Positions 10,731-22,232 of a stretch of DNA of 64,000 nt are shown one piece after another; within the stretch, counting starts at the first letter, position 1; each line of letters begins with the position of its first letter. The notes under the pieces are model-generated. The model did not search any database. It was not told the DNA's origin and worked only from the letters and a program-made list of their open reading frames with translations. A program made the position numbers and the translations under genes. This DNA comes from Dioscorea cayenensis subsp. rotundata (Eukaryota > Streptophyta > Magnoliopsida > Dioscoreales > Dioscoreaceae), in NCBI RefSeq assembly GCF_009730915.1, contig NC_052477.1:22459688-22523687 (forward strand), given 5' to 3'.

Positions 10731-13438
10731 GAGGACGTTCATTTCGCAGTAAGTGAGGGGAAATCAAGAAGTTGGAGAAGTGACACTTTTCTGAAGTGGC
10801 GGAAGTGATCTGACTTCCACCACTTTTTGTGTTTATTTTGTAGGAAGTGTCACTTCTATGAAGTATCTAGTTTTTCACTTTCAGTGTTCATTTCGGTGTA
10901 AGTGGTATCACTTCTGTAATGACTTACATAACATATTCATTTCAACAGAAGTGAGAGAAGTATATAAAAATAAAAATATTATAGAGATGCCAGACTTTTA
11001 TTCCAAAAATAAATAAATAAATAAATAACTGCTGCAAAACAACTGCATAAGTAAAATGAAGCTATCTAAGTCAAGTGCCATCTTTAGGCTTCACATTTTT
11101 ATGCTAATGGTAAAAAAAACCACATGTAGTTTTAAATTTTTTAAAAGAATACTTGAAATGAGTAATAAAATATCATAGGTATATCTGGAAAATATAGAAT
11201 GGATAAAAAAAATGCTTATCTATTTGAAGGACTAACCTAAATCATATTTACATGCTTATGAAGATAATGATTTCTTATACAATATTTTATTCTAGAACAT
11301 CAACCACAAAAAAAAAAACATTGTGTTAATAAATTAATAAACATCATTTATTAAAAAAAAACGTATATATATTAAAACTTGGTAGGCTCCATCGGATTCC
11401 ACCACTCTTTCAACCTTTTGGAGCATGATACAGTTCTGCTAATAGATCCACTCTGACCGGATAGGATAATAGATTAAGACATAATGTTAATGCGAAAAAT
11501 TTGTTAGTTCTAAATGGAATGATTTCAACCATATTCACACACAAGTTGATTGCATATACAGGTGCTGCACTGAATATTCAGCAATATATATATATAATGC
11601 TAAACTTGTCAAGGAAAAAAGAAACTCAGCAGGCATATTTCATCTCAGTAACTTTCACATGCCAAAGTTAAATATCAATGGCAGAGCTACACAAAATGAA
11701 AGAATTATGTCAACTAATCAAAACCTACATCTTTTTCTAAGTTATAAATTAGCAATACGAAAAAAATCGAAATTACCTGTATAGCTAAATCATAACCTCC
11801 ACTTCCGTCTTGCTCAAAATAAAGAAGGTGTAATAAACATACATAGTGTTAGATGACAAGGCAAGCACTTAAAGTTGTAGTTGGTAGAAGGAATATTAAA
11901 AATGAAAGAGTAGACAAATTGGACTAGAAGAAAATTTTAGTTATCATGCAACAAATTTGATTTTCAGTGGTGAAGTTGGGAGTTAATGACTATTCCTTTC
12001 AGCCAAATGTAATATAATAGCCAAAGCAGGCAATGCTTAATAAACTGATTATCTTAAACATAATTAAGGTCAGTCACAGTACCTTAAATTTACTTTGTGA
12101 TGATGATGTAACCCTAACAACTATCCCAGCCTAAGCTTGTTCCTCATTGATTGTCACACTATAAAAATGAGCACATTGCTTGTCAACCTGCGGATGATAA
12201 AAAGAGAATATAAGAATTTAAAAGAAGAGAAAGAAATTACCAATATGAGAAAAGGTATAAGATAAAAGCACCTTTCCACTTAGTACAAGAATAAATTTGC
12301 AGCCACCTCAGATAACTGCTTGTCCTTGTATATGCTTCTAAGTTTTACCTACATTAATATATAAACAATTTAGCCAGTTTCTATCTCGACGAAGACAACC
12401 AAATCTGCAGTTGTTGACCTGGATTTTGAGACAATAAAATAGCAAACCATGCAATTCAAAATGAAGAGGAAAAGCCTCTGTCAAAAGGTTACATAGTACC
12501 ACCAAGAGTAAACTTATTAACAAGGAAAAAGAAGGATCATCTTAAAATAGGTTTTCCATCTCATATCCATGTCCTAGATGTGGACAATAAAAAAGAGCAC
12601 TTTTCATCAACACTTCGCACAAACCTTAACACCTTTCAGTCACATAAATTCATTTTTCCAACTAAATAAAATCAATGGAGTCACACGAATTGAACAAAAT
12701 TCTAGAACAATTGCAACTAATGATATTTAAGGCACGCAAAAAATTAGCTAAACCTCAACAAAACCTTAAAAATAAGAGTTGCAAGTATGGAATTACACGA
12801 ATTGAACAAAATCCTAGAATAGTGGATGCACAATTAGTACTCAAAGAATAGAAATCACCAAAAATAATGAAAAAAAGAACTACAAAATAAGGACCCAAAG
12901 TAATTGAAGAAGAAGAAGAAGAAGAGCACCTTGCCGAAGGAAAGATCCAGCCACTATCGAAAGGGAGATCCAACTACTGCCATAGGGCAGATCCAGCCAT
13001 TGCTGGATGGGAGATCCACATGCCGCCGGAGGAAAGATTTAGATGCTGCCGAAGGGGAGATCAAGCAGCTGTGGGGGGGGGGAGATCTAGACGCTACCGG
13101 AGAACAAATCCAGATGCTGCTAGAGGGGAGTCTAGTCACTTCCGGAGGAGAGATCCAATCGCTGTCAAAGAATTCCAACCAAGAAGATCACCACTCATCC
13201 TCGCGAAGGAGAGATGGTGAGATGGCCCGATAATCCACTTCAGTGACTTCAAAATAAATTTTGGAAGTGGATGGAAGTGAGCTTTTATAAGGAGCTCACT
13301 TCCCCCACTTCAGTGTAAAAAATACTGAAGTGGGGGAAGTGGCCACTTTCTCCACTTTAGAGGAAAAGAACATCATAGTGGGGGAAGTCAGCCCACTTCC
13401 TCCCACTTCCCCCCACTTATGGCGAAATGAATGCCCCC
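10731..13438. mobile_element. Nested DNA transposon, PIF/Harbinger-like, 2.7 kb, non-autonomous
   Basis: Flanked by TAA on both sides (10728-10730 and 13439-13441) and bounded by inverted ends GAGGACGTTCATTTCGC and the complement of GGGGGCATTCATTTCGC. A 3-bp TAA duplication with G-rich ends fits PIF/Harbinger. Both subterminal regions are packed with GAAGTGG/CCACTTC words. No long open frame and no recognisable transposase; a short stretch at about 11385-11460 looks codon-like but I cannot assign it. The right part contains a 23-bp GC-rich minisatellite. Confidence 0.8.
12944..13175. repeat. GC-rich minisatellite, 23-bp period, about 10 units
   Basis: GATCCA or a variant starts at 12944, 12967, 12990, 13013, 13036, 13059, 13084, 13107, about 13130 and about 13153, a 23-bp period with one 25-bp step caused by a G run. 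The consensus is roughly GGGAGATCCAGCCGCTGCCG. Short overlapping open frames on both strands (109, 74 and 66 codons) arise from the array because it lacks stops. Confidence 0.85.
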
Positions 13439-13694
13439 TAACTCTCAATATATTTTTCTCACATTTCTCACTCTTCTTTTCTCTCTCTAATTACCACAAT
13501 CTCACTCTTTCGTTCACTTGGTTGTATATAAATGAGCTTCAACCATTGCCCTTTTACAAGCAATTTATCCACCAACCCCAGCCGCCACTTTTGACATTTT
13601 CACACCTTTTAATTTTTTATTATGTTAAGGCTAATGGTTTTTGTGAGAGAGGTTGGTGAGCCATTGTATCAGTGGGATTGTTTTTGACTAACAA

Positions 13695-13705
13695 CTCTCC
13701 CACTT
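13695..13705 (-). other. Polypurine tract of the Copia element
   Basis: AAGTGGGAGAG on the minus strand, just before the 3' LTR start TGTTAGTC. This is the usual plus-strand primer form in plant Copia elements and fixes the inner edge of the left LTR at 13693. Confidence 0.75.
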
Positions 13706-14086
13706 GAAGATTTGATTGAAAGACAATCAGAACTTTACACCATTCTTTCTACCTTATCACTCGATATTGCTTACGTCTCTATTAGGCCACAAGAGGATTG
13801 ACACTATATGAATTTATCTGTGTTGATAGCTTTCGTCAAAAAATCTGCTAGGTTATTCTTTGTGTGATTTTTTTGCATATCTACTATTCCTTCTTCCACT
13901 TTCTCTCGAACGAAGTAGTACTAAACTTTGATATATTTTATATTTGAATGAAATGCCAGAGTTCTTGCAAGAAGCAAAGCACTCTGGTTATCACAATATA
14001 GAGAAATGTTTTCTCTCTTATGCTGGAGTTTTTCCAGCACTATCTTTAACCACATTACTTCTTTACTAGTTTGATGTAGCCACGAC

Positions 14087-14980
14087 TTACTGTAGTTTTG
14101 AAACCCAGCTTACAGATCCTCCAACTAGTTTGAACATATATCCTATGGTGGATTTGCTTTTGTCAAAATCACTTGCACAATCAGCATCAACAAATCCTTT
14201 GACAATAAAATATGATCCCCCATAACATAATGCAACATTTGAGTTTCCTTTAACATATATGAGGATACTCTTTACAGTATTCCAGTGTTCCAGTCTAGGA
14301 TTTGCCATGTATCGACTTATAACTCCCACTGCATGTGCAATGTCTGATCTTGTACAGGGTCATAGCAAACATTAGGCTTCCCACTACTAAGGTATACAAT
14401 ACTCAAGACATATCCATCCTCTCTTTCTTCATTTCTAGGACTCATTCCTATGGATAATTTGAAGTTAACAGAAATAGGGATAGAAATTCGCTTATAGTCT
14501 TGCATGTTGAAGCACCGCAAGATCTTCTTTAGATAATCCTTTTGAGAAAACCAAATCTTCATGTTATTTCTATCTCGGTGAGTTTGCATCCCTAGAATCT
14601 TGTTTGCCTGTCCCAAGTCCTTCATTTCAAATTCCCTAACCAACTATGCTTTTATTTGCTCGATATGATCATTGTTGGGGCCTATCACCAACATGTCGTC
14701 TACATACAGCAATAAGAAGACAAAATGGTCTTGTCCAAACCTTTTGACATACGCACAAAGGTCTGTATTGAGTCTACTATATCCAAGGCTCATAATGAAG
14801 TAATCAAATCTCTTGTACCAATATCTTGGCTCCCGCTTTAGACCGTACAAAGATTTGCTCAACCTGCAAATCAAGTTCTCTTTATTTTTTTCTTTAAATC
14901 CCTCTAGTTAGAGCATGTAAATCTCTTCTTCAAGATATCCATGAAGAAATGCAGTTTTGACATCTAATTGTTCAAGTTGT
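14087..14980 (-). pseudogene. Copia reverse transcriptase and RNase H remnant
   Basis: 14644-14874 carries KSLYGLKREPRYWYKRFD and the catalytic YVDDM box. 14317-14643 continues the polymerase with the FEMKDLGQANKILGM block. 14087-14329 covers the start of RNase H (VDADCASDFDKSKSTIGY). In a working Copia polyprotein these are one frame; here stops at about 14643 and a frameshift near 14320 separate them. The rest of RNase H down to 13706 is too eroded to read. Confidence 0.87.
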
Positions 14981-15558
14981 AAGTCGGATGTAGCACACAT
15001 TGCCAAGACTACTCGGACTGTTGTCAGACCCATTTGTTGCCAATGGGTTTTTGCCCTTGTGGTGGTGACATTAGTTCCCATGTCTTATTTATATGAAGAG
15101 CTTCTATTTCTTCTTGCATTGCAACCATCCACTCAGATGCATCTGAATTGTTCAATTCTTCTTGAAGAGTTGATGGCTCTCCATCCTCAGTTAGAAGACA
15201 GTATGTAATATTACCCTCTATAATATAGCCAGAATGCCAACTTGGTGTATTTCTTGTACGAGTTGACCATCGAACTTCTGGAACTTCAGATTCAGCTGGC
15301 TATTGTACCTCGTGCTCTGGTACAACTTCAGCTTTTTTTTCTACCTATTGTCGTCCACTTGCTCTTGTTCTTTGCCTTTTATGAAAATAACATCCCTGCT
15401 GATTACAACCTTGTGGGCAGTGGGATCCCACAGATGATATCCTTAATTCCATCAGCATAACCTAAGAACATACATTTTCTGGATTTTGGATCTAGCTTTG
15501 TAGTTTCTTGGATATTGTAAATTACATACACAGGGCTTCCAAATATATAAAGGTTTGA

Positions 15559-16673
15559 TTAGTCAATTGACTTACCAATCCCCATCTCCATCGGTGTCTT
15601 TAACTTGATTGCAGTTGATGGAGTCTGATTCATCACATAACAGACAATGTTGACTACTTCTTCCCAAAACTTCTTATTTAGGCCTGCAGCTCCCATCATT
15701 ACTCTTGTTCTTTCTAATAAAGTTCTGTTCATCCGCTCTACCACTCTATTTTGTTAAGTAGTGTATGTAGTAGTGAATTGCCTTTTGATGCTTTTTTGCT
15801 TGCATAATTCATCAAATTCTTTGCTAGTGTATTCTCCTCCATTATTAGTCCTCAAGCACTTAATCTTCTCGCCATATTCAAGTTCCACCCGTGCTTTGTA
15901 AAATTTGAAGACTTGCAACACATTTGCCTTCCTTTTGATAGGATACACCCAACATTTCTTGGAATAGTCATCAATAAATAACACAAAGTAATTTGCTCCT
16001 CCCAAGGACTTAACTAGTGCTTGCCACACATCAAAATGAACAGATTTTATAATTGTTTTGCTTTTACAATTAGATGTTTTAAACTTTAGTCGATGCCGCT
16101 AGCTCACAATCAATGTTCACAAAAGGGTAGTGTTACCTTTGTGAGACCTTGAAGTAGATTTCTCTCTGTAAGAATCTTCATTCCTTGCTCCGACATGTGT
16201 CTAAGCTTCCTGTGCCATGTCATTATGCATCTTTCACTTGGACTACTTGTAACAATTGAAGTTTCTCCTTCTTGCAAAGTTTCCCCCTTCAGCATGTATA
16301 AATTTGCAATTATATTTTCTCCTTTCATACATACAAGCGCACCTCGAGTTACCTTCATGATCTTCTTTAGAACTTCAATATTTCAACCAAGATCATTAAG
16401 TTGCTCTATAGACAACAAGTTCTTATTCAAGCCCTCCAACTGTTGAACTTCTTGAATGGTCTAAACTGTGTCATCATACATCTTCAGTTTGATAGTGCCA
16501 ATGGCAACAATCTTTAGAGCTTGATCATTGTAGCTATGCACAGATCCCCCAGAGATAGGTTTATAGTGATGAGACCATTCTCTTCTAGAGGTCATGTGAA
16601 ACGTGGCTGCTGAATCGAGAAGCCACACATCAGCAAATCTTTCCCTTGAAGTTGTTGCTGCTTCACACACCAT
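15559..16673 (-). pseudogene. Copia protease and integrase remnant
   Basis: 16461-16673 holds the protease active-site block, here WLLDSAATFHMT where DSGA is usual (Gly to Ala). 16110-16358 is the integrase N-terminal zinc domain (WHRKLRHMSEQGMKIL). 15754-16029 is the integrase core, with FIDDYSK carrying the first catalytic Asp and LRTNNGGEY in which the second catalytic Asp has become Asn. 15559-15744 continues with VERMNRTLLERTR, which includes the catalytic Glu. Several stops separate the pieces, and the two active-site changes would inactivate it in any case. Confidence 0.87.
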
Positions 16674-16739
16674 GGAATCTATATCTTTTGAAGTATTTGT
16701 AACATTTCATTGAGGATTGGAATCCTTTTTATTTAGATT

Positions 16740-17502
16740 CTAACAATCTTTCTTCAAGTGATCTTTTCTACCACAGTGATAGCACTTGAAACACTTTTTA
16801 CTCCTTGATTTTGCCCTGCCATGATTGTAGCTCCAACCAACTAGAGCTACGTTCTATTGGTCTTCCTCTCATCACCATCAAAGCCTCCACTTGTTGTGAA
16901 TTTGCCAACCTGTCTTCCTTGTTCTTGCGCCAACTCTCTTCTTCCAGAATAGCAGCTACAATGTGGTCGAAGACTAGAATGTCCCCGGGCATATTGTTTG
17001 CTAAGTTAATGACGAGTTGATCATAAGAATCTAGTAGACTTTGGAGTAGAAGTTCTGCACACTCACCTAACTCTATTTCATGTCCCAATGATATGAGTTG
17101 GAAAAATAGAGTATTTTCTGTGTTCAAGTGCTCCGTGACTAAAGTTTATTCCACCATGTGCAAAGGTATAGAGTTTCCTCTTAAAAAAAAAATCATATTG
17201 TAGAGTGACTTGGCCTTGTGCAATTTAGTAAGGTGATTGCAGATCTCCTTCGCCATCTTCTTCTCAGCTATGCTTGATAGAAATCCATTAGCAAGCGCCA
17301 AATGAAGATATGCAACAATGTTTCCATCCATCTCATTCCAATTGTCATCTTTGGCCTCAGCTGGCCTATCAATGATGGAAGCTAAGCAGTGGTCCTTCCT
17401 CAAGATTACTTTCATTTTTAGCTTCCATAGTAAGAAATTACTCCCACAAAATTTGTCAAACTCGTATTTTGCCGTCATTGCTTCTATTACAAATTGCTTC
17501 AA
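16740..17502 (-). pseudogene. Copia gag remnant with zinc knuckle
   Basis: 17146-17502 begins with the gag N-terminal block (FDKFCGSNFLLWKLKMKVIL). 16798-17127 continues gag (LLQSLLDSYDQLVINLANN). The CCHC zinc knuckle CYHCGRKDHLKKDC is readable at about 16742-16785. One frame break separates the two halves and an in-frame stop precedes the protease. Confidence 0.85.
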
Positions 17503-17619
17503 GAGTAATAACCAGTTTTAAAAAGGTAAATAATAATCTAACTTATTATCTGATGTGGAGGATCCACTTGTAGTGGCAGCCACAGAGCATACGATAAGTA
17601 GATATATTCACCAAGATCT

Positions 17620-17632
17620 GGCCCTAATACCA
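17620..17632 (-). other. Primer-binding site of the Copia element
   Basis: TGGTATTAGGGCC on the minus strand, two bases from the 5' LTR. It differs at two positions from the usual TGGTATCAGAGCC complementary to initiator methionine tRNA. Confidence 0.8.
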
Positions 17633-17895
17633 TTTGTTGTAAAAATGTAAGAATGAATAGAGCAGTACCATAACAAAAGAAATGAAAAATAATAATGAAA
17701 AGTAAAAGACACAGAAAAATAATAATGATAAGTAAAAGACACACAGATATTACATGGAAAACCCCTATATAATTAGATTAAAAATCACGGACAAGGATAA
17801 AAGAATTTATTAATTGGAAAAATTATAAGAGTTACAAACTCTCTCTAATAATAAGGAGAAAACCACTACTCTCTCCTATACTAAGAGAAATACTA

Positions 17896-18967
17896 GGCTT
17901 TCTTTTTTTTAATATTGTAAAAAAATATTTATGTAATTACGCATGTTCTGGATTATTTACATAATGGGTGAAAACAGAGAAAATTTCCTTGTTTTCAACT
18001 TTGTTTTTTTTTAAGAAAAAATAAAGAAGAAAACCGGAGCTTCTCCCGTTTTTGATTTTTTTTTTATTTTGTTATAAAAAGATTGGAAATGGGAGATTCT
18101 TTCCGGTTTTCTTTTTTAAATTTTATATTAAAAAATAAAAATTCATTTATATTTTTTACGTTTTAATTTTTTTTCAAATCCCGAAAAAATATTTGAAAAT
18201 AGGGCGACCAAAACTGCACTGGTAAGAAATTATCATGAAGTTGGTTAGTTCAGCCTACACTAGTTTGTAATTATTATGAGGTAAGGCGATCAACCTACAT
18301 TGGTCTAACAGTCTAACCTGCACCCTACAAAGTAGGATAGTCAAACCTGCACCGGTCAGTAATTTGTATAGAGTAGGACTGTCAAACATGCACCGGCCAG
18401 TACTTAGTACAAAGAGAACGCTCAAACATGTACCGGCCAATATTTAGTACAAAGTGAAAAGCTCAAACCTGCACCGGTCAGTACTTAGTATAAATCAGAT
18501 TTGACCATCCTAATTATTGACTGGTGTATGTTTAATCATTCTATTTTGTACTAATTACTGACCGGTGCAGGTTAGACCGCCCAACTGATGTAGGTTTGAT
18601 CGCCTACTTCGTAATAATTACTGACCGGTGTGGGTTGAACTAACCAACTTTGTAATAATTTCTGATCAGTACAGGTTTGACTGCCCTATTTTCTAATATT
18701 TTCAGAATTTTTATTTTTATTTTCTTTAATTAAAATGTAAATATATATATATATATAAATGGATTTTTATTTCTAATATAACTTTTTAAAAATTTAAAAA
18801 GAAAATAGAAGAGCATCTCTAGTTTTCATATTTTTATTAAAAAAATAAAAAATAGGGAGAAAATAGGGAAATTTTCTCCGTTTTCACCCCACTTGCGCAT
18901 TCGAATTAATAATCCAGAACATGAGGAATTTCGTAAATAATTTTTTTTTAATATTAAAAAAAAAACC
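17896..18967. mobile_element. Nested MULE-type fold-back transposon, 1.07 kb, non-autonomous
   Basis: Inverted ends of about 100 bp start GGCTTTCTTTTTTTTAATATT on the left and GGTTTTTTTTTTAATATT on the complement of the right end. Both continue to a shared CATGTTCTGGATTATT and GGTGAAAAC..GAGAAAATTTCC. The host sequence AAATACTA is present on both sides (17888-17895 and 18969-18976), or 9 bp with one mismatch, as expected of Mutator-like elements. The centre is an inverted array of repeats of about 41 bp built on CCTGCACCGGTCAGTA. No transposase. Confidence 0.85.
18210..18690. repeat. Inverted array of about 41-bp units inside the MULE
   Basis: On the left arm the core CACCGG (or variant) occurs near 18217, 18258, 18298, 18350, 18391, 18431 and 18472. 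On the right arm its complement occurs near 18521, 18562, 18625 and 18664. The symmetry centre is near 18495, so the whole block is a palindrome of tandem repeats. Confidence 0.8.
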
Positions 18968-19233
18968 AAAATACTAACTCTCAATATATTTTTTCACACT
19001 TCTCACTCTTCTTTTCTCACTCTAATTGCCTCACTCTCACTCTCACTCTTCCATTCACTTGGTTATATATAAATGAGCTTCAACCATTACCCTTTTACAG
19101 GCAATTGATTCACCAAACCCTAGCTGCCACTTTTTACATTTTCACACCTTTTAATTTTTAATTAAATTAAGGCTAATGGTTTTTGTGAGAGGGGTTGGTG
19201 AGCCATTGTATTGGGATAAAATTATTTTGTACA

Positions 19234-19876
19234 ATTTTAATATTTTATTTAAAAATATTCTTTACACATTTTTTATATAAAAATTGATATAAATTTTTAA
19301 ACTAATTGTAAATATTATCCATTTAAAATATTTATTATTTGAAATATTTATTATTAAAAATTTAAATAAATTTAAGCTACTTTTATATTTAAAAATATTT
19401 AAGGGAGATGGCCTCTCCAATACTTGATGAGTTAGGAATTTGTTAGAAAATGGGAATATATAAATATGTAATTTTGCATTTGTTAACGGTAAAATGGTAA
19501 CTTCATCTATCATAATTGTTTAAACCTACCCATGTTGGGAGAGACCACCATGCAATGTTTGGGGGGCATTTCTTCCTTCTCTATGCCTTTCATAAATAAT
19601 TTAGTGTATACTTAAATATGGGTATGTACCAAAAGAGGATGTGATCCCCACTAAAACCAAATAGGGATATCGAGAGAAGGTTATTTGAAGTGATTGTAAA
19701 TAATAGAGGATGTACATCCACGAATTTCCCACCTAATCTTTTTTTATATGATTTTAATTATTGACATAAATATATTTATTAATTCATACAAACAATACTA
19801 CTAAATATTTATTATTAGCCAGGAAAATAAAATTTTTTATCTTATAATATTGCATTTGATTAGTATTAATTAAAAT
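19234..19876. other. Intergenic, no gene seen
   Basis: AT-rich sequence between the Copia 5' LTR and the next LTR-like block; no open frame of interest and no repeat that I recognise. Confidence 0.6.
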
Positions 19877-21317
19877 TGTTAAGTCTGATGACGTGGATTG
19901 GCATTATATGACAAGCCAAGTGGTGTCATGGCAAGAGGATGATGACGTGGCATGTGGTGACTCATCAAAGGAAAAGATGACTGGGATGATGATGTGGCAA
20001 AGGATGTTATCATGAAGATCAAGGTAGAGATTTAATGGAGATCAAGGTGGAGATTTAATTAAGATCTAGATTTTATAGATATTTCTCTCAATACAATCAT
20101 GTGATGATAAACTATTTTTGGAAAGTGCATCAAGACTATAGGATCTTTTCTAGAAAGGCAAGTTTTATTTTAGATATAATTATCTATCCTTGGTAAGATC
20201 CGTGATGATAATTCATATCTTTGATAGAGCTCTTTTTTAGAAAGATCTATTTGAAGAGAGAGGAATATTCTATTATTGGCAAAAGTTCAAGATCATGAAG
20301 ATTATTTGAAGCTATTTGAAGACACAAAGATTTAGTTTGGTGTGAAGCTATTTGAAGACACAAACTAAATAAGGTAAAGACATACCAAGGAGATCATCAA
20401 GACCATATTTAGCATTACTATATTGAAGGAAGATTCAAGAGCTATCTATGGGCGGAACTATTCATGGAGACTAGTCATATGAGGAGATTGATTGAAGATT
20501 GCATAAGATATGATTAGAGATTTGAAGATCCAAGCATGGATGATTAAAGATCATGCTTAAAGATATTGAAAGCTAAACTTGGATGAAGACAAGATCAAGT
20601 TTAGTAACAATATTTCCATGAGTCAAACGAAGATCATTTGGAAGACCAAACTTGGGCCAAGTTTGGAAATGAAGATCGGGAGATCTTTGGTGGCTATCTT
20701 TAGTGAGATGGTCGCGTGTGCCTTGGTGGGCACGTCCCTCGGGAGAGGGAGACCTTCTGAAGTGATGTGAGGAAGGAAGCGGTGCAAGCGAGGAGGAGCT
20801 CGGGTCGAGTCAATCGCTATGAGGCGGATCGAAGGAACCCGGGAGGTTGAAGGTCGCAGATTCGGGTACATCTGGCTAGAACTCGGTCCCCTGTTCGATG
20901 AGGTGGGCCATGTTGCAGCCCGAGTGTTGCAACATCTAACTGGAAGGTGTCCAAGTTAGGAAGCCGCGGAGAATTCTAAAAAGAGGTAACTTTGTAGAGC
21001 GTCGGTGCGTCTATATAAGACATCCTGCTCGAAGATTTAGGATGGAGCCAACAAGTGAGAGACTCTTCGGTGAGAATTGAGTGTGTGGCCGTCGGGCAAT
21101 CTTGAGAGGATATTCTTTGTATTGAGAGAGTGAGTGAGTGTTGTACTCCCTTGTTCCTATACCTCTTTTAGTGGATTGTTTCTCCCGGGCCCTAGCCCCC
21201 GGATGTAAAGCGAGGTTGTCTTTGAACTCAGGGTTACCAATTTACTTGTCTCTTTTATCTTGCTTTGATTGTGTGCGAGTGTTTAAGCTTTGAGTGAGTT
21301 TTTGAGTAAACTTAACA
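19877..21317 (+). mobile_element. LTR-like block, probable LTR of an unassigned retrotransposon
   Basis: Begins TGTTAAG and ends with its exact complement CTTAACA, as LTR termini do. On the plus strand a TATA-type TCTATATAAG at about 21010 is followed by a leader and a GC-rich CCCGGGCCCTAGCCCCCGG stretch, the usual promoter/R/U5 layout. The 5-bp flanks differ (AAAAT and CATCA), and neither a primer-binding site nor coding remnants adjoin it. It could be a diverged solo LTR or one end of a larger lost element. The GC-richer right half has short open frames without meaning. Confidence 0.55.
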
Positions 21318-21672
21318 CATCACACCCCCACCGGAACCATAAAAAATAAATCACTTTAATATATAAATATATGTATATATATATATATATATTCACACAA
21401 GTAACATGCATCATATCCTACTACCTCTTCTTCAACTATTAGCGAATTCCTTATTTTTGTTGTTTATGCGTCATGTTAGCAGACTTTTTATTTTTGTTGT
21501 TTATGTGTCATATTTTTCTCTTTACCTGATATTGTACAATTGCTTTTAAAAAAAAATGAATGTAATTTATCAATTTTATATTAAAAAAAAAGCATCACAT
21601 CCTAGAATTTCCCATAGTCTTTTGTATTGTTAAATGGTATGGTTACAAATATTTATATTTATTAAATTACCT

Positions 21673-21712
<40 letters not shown>

Positions 21713-21861
21713 ATCTTCAATTGATTGATAGCATGACTTATATCCATGAATAAGGATATTGGTCTAAGAAAAATAATGTATGAGCAAACACAAATTAATT
21801 TAATTAGGTGAATTTTGGATTCGGGTATGTTGTATTTAAGATATTCTCCTATCACTAATTA
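21318..21861. other. Intergenic with (TA)n microsatellites
   Basis: Contains TA repeats at about 21364-21390 and 21678-21710 and a short local duplication of TTATTTTTGTTGTTTATG (21451-21503). No gene seen. Confidence 0.6.
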
Positions 21862-22036
21862 TTTATTTGAGGTAGGGCGACAAGCGCCAACCCTCAGGGG
21901 CACACGCGGGCGGGGGAATTGCCACAACGTCCTCACCCTCTTAGGGCCCGGGGAGGCGCTTGAGTCAAAGGGAATCGAACTCGCGTCTCCTCCAACGAGG
22001 GGACCCAGGGTATCGTTAGGCTACAAGCTCTTTGGT
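21862..22036 (-). mobile_element. SINE (tRNA-derived), with target-site duplication
   Basis: On the minus strand an A-box-like TAGCCTAACGATACCC (22008-22023) and a B box GAGTTCGATTCC (21971-21982) mark an RNA polymerase III promoter. The 3' end reads CTTGTCGCCCTACC and is followed by a short A/T tail. ACTAATTA flanks both sides (21854-21861 and 22037-22044). It is markedly GC-richer than its surroundings, which suggests a relatively recent insertion. Confidence 0.8.
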
Positions 22037-22200
22037 ACTAATTAATTCCTTCACTATTAAACTTTAAATTGCCATATATGAATATTGTGACTAATTTAGA
22101 CATCACTATTACAATACAAATCAAAATTCAAATCATAGAACAAGTCTGAAGTAATCTCACGCTATACCTAAAAATTGATTTTATAAACAAGTCTTGTTTG

Positions 22201-22232
<32 letters not shown>

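Larger units (their letters stand above)
10563..13693 (-). repeat. 3' LTR of the Copia element (split by the 10731-13438 insertion)
   Basis: Matches the right LTR in two blocks. 10563-10730 matches 17635-17895 (TGTTGTAAAAATGTAA start, GGAGTTACAAACTCTC, GAGAAATACTA) with a deletion. 13439-13693 matches 18969-19233 (ACTCTCAATATAT, CACTTGGTT, AATGAGCTTCAACCATT, GAGCCATTGTAT). A TATA-like ATTTATATATAACC occurs on the element strand in both copies. Confidence 0.85.
10563..19233 (-). mobile_element. Copia LTR retrotransposon, decayed, with both LTRs and two nested insertions
   Basis: Minus-strand element whose remnants come in the order gag, protease, integrase, reverse transcriptase, RNase H, which defines Ty1/Copia. 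The 5' LTR lies on the right (17635-19233) and the 3' LTR on the left (10563-13693). Each LTR is split by a different DNA transposon. Without those insertions the LTRs are about 423 and 527 bp; the left copy also lacks an internal stretch. The primer-binding site and polypurine tract sit where expected. Every coding region has stops and frameshifts. No clear 5-bp target-site duplication was found, and the outer end of the right LTR is diverged. Confidence 0.88.
17635..19233 (-). repeat. 5' LTR of the Copia element (split by the 17896-18967 insertion)
   Basis: Two blocks, 17635-17895 and 18969-19233, match the left LTR in the same order. The junction GAGAAATACTA / ACTCTCAAT is the same position at which the left LTR is interrupted by the Harbinger-like element. 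The outer 25 bp or so no longer match the left LTR. Confidence 0.82.

Noticed and set aside
12904..13233. Overlapping 60-109 codon frames on both strands
   Set aside because: Products of the 23-bp minisatellite, which lacks stop codons; no protein repeat since 23 is not divisible by 3.
18210..18690. CRISPR-like evenly spaced repeats
   Set aside because: Plant DNA; units are contiguous, inverted about a centre and inside a transposon; no spacers or cas genes.
20579..20871. Short frames on both strands (63 and 82 codons)
   Set aside because: Within the GC-richer half of the LTR-like block; no domain or splice context.
19877..21317. Solo LTR with certain target duplication
   Set aside because: The flanking 5-mers differ, so I list it only as an LTR-like block.
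21971..22023. Possible tRNA gene
   Set aside because: A and B boxes are present but the sequence cannot form a cloverleaf with a proper acceptor stem and is flanked by an insertion duplication; it is a SINE.
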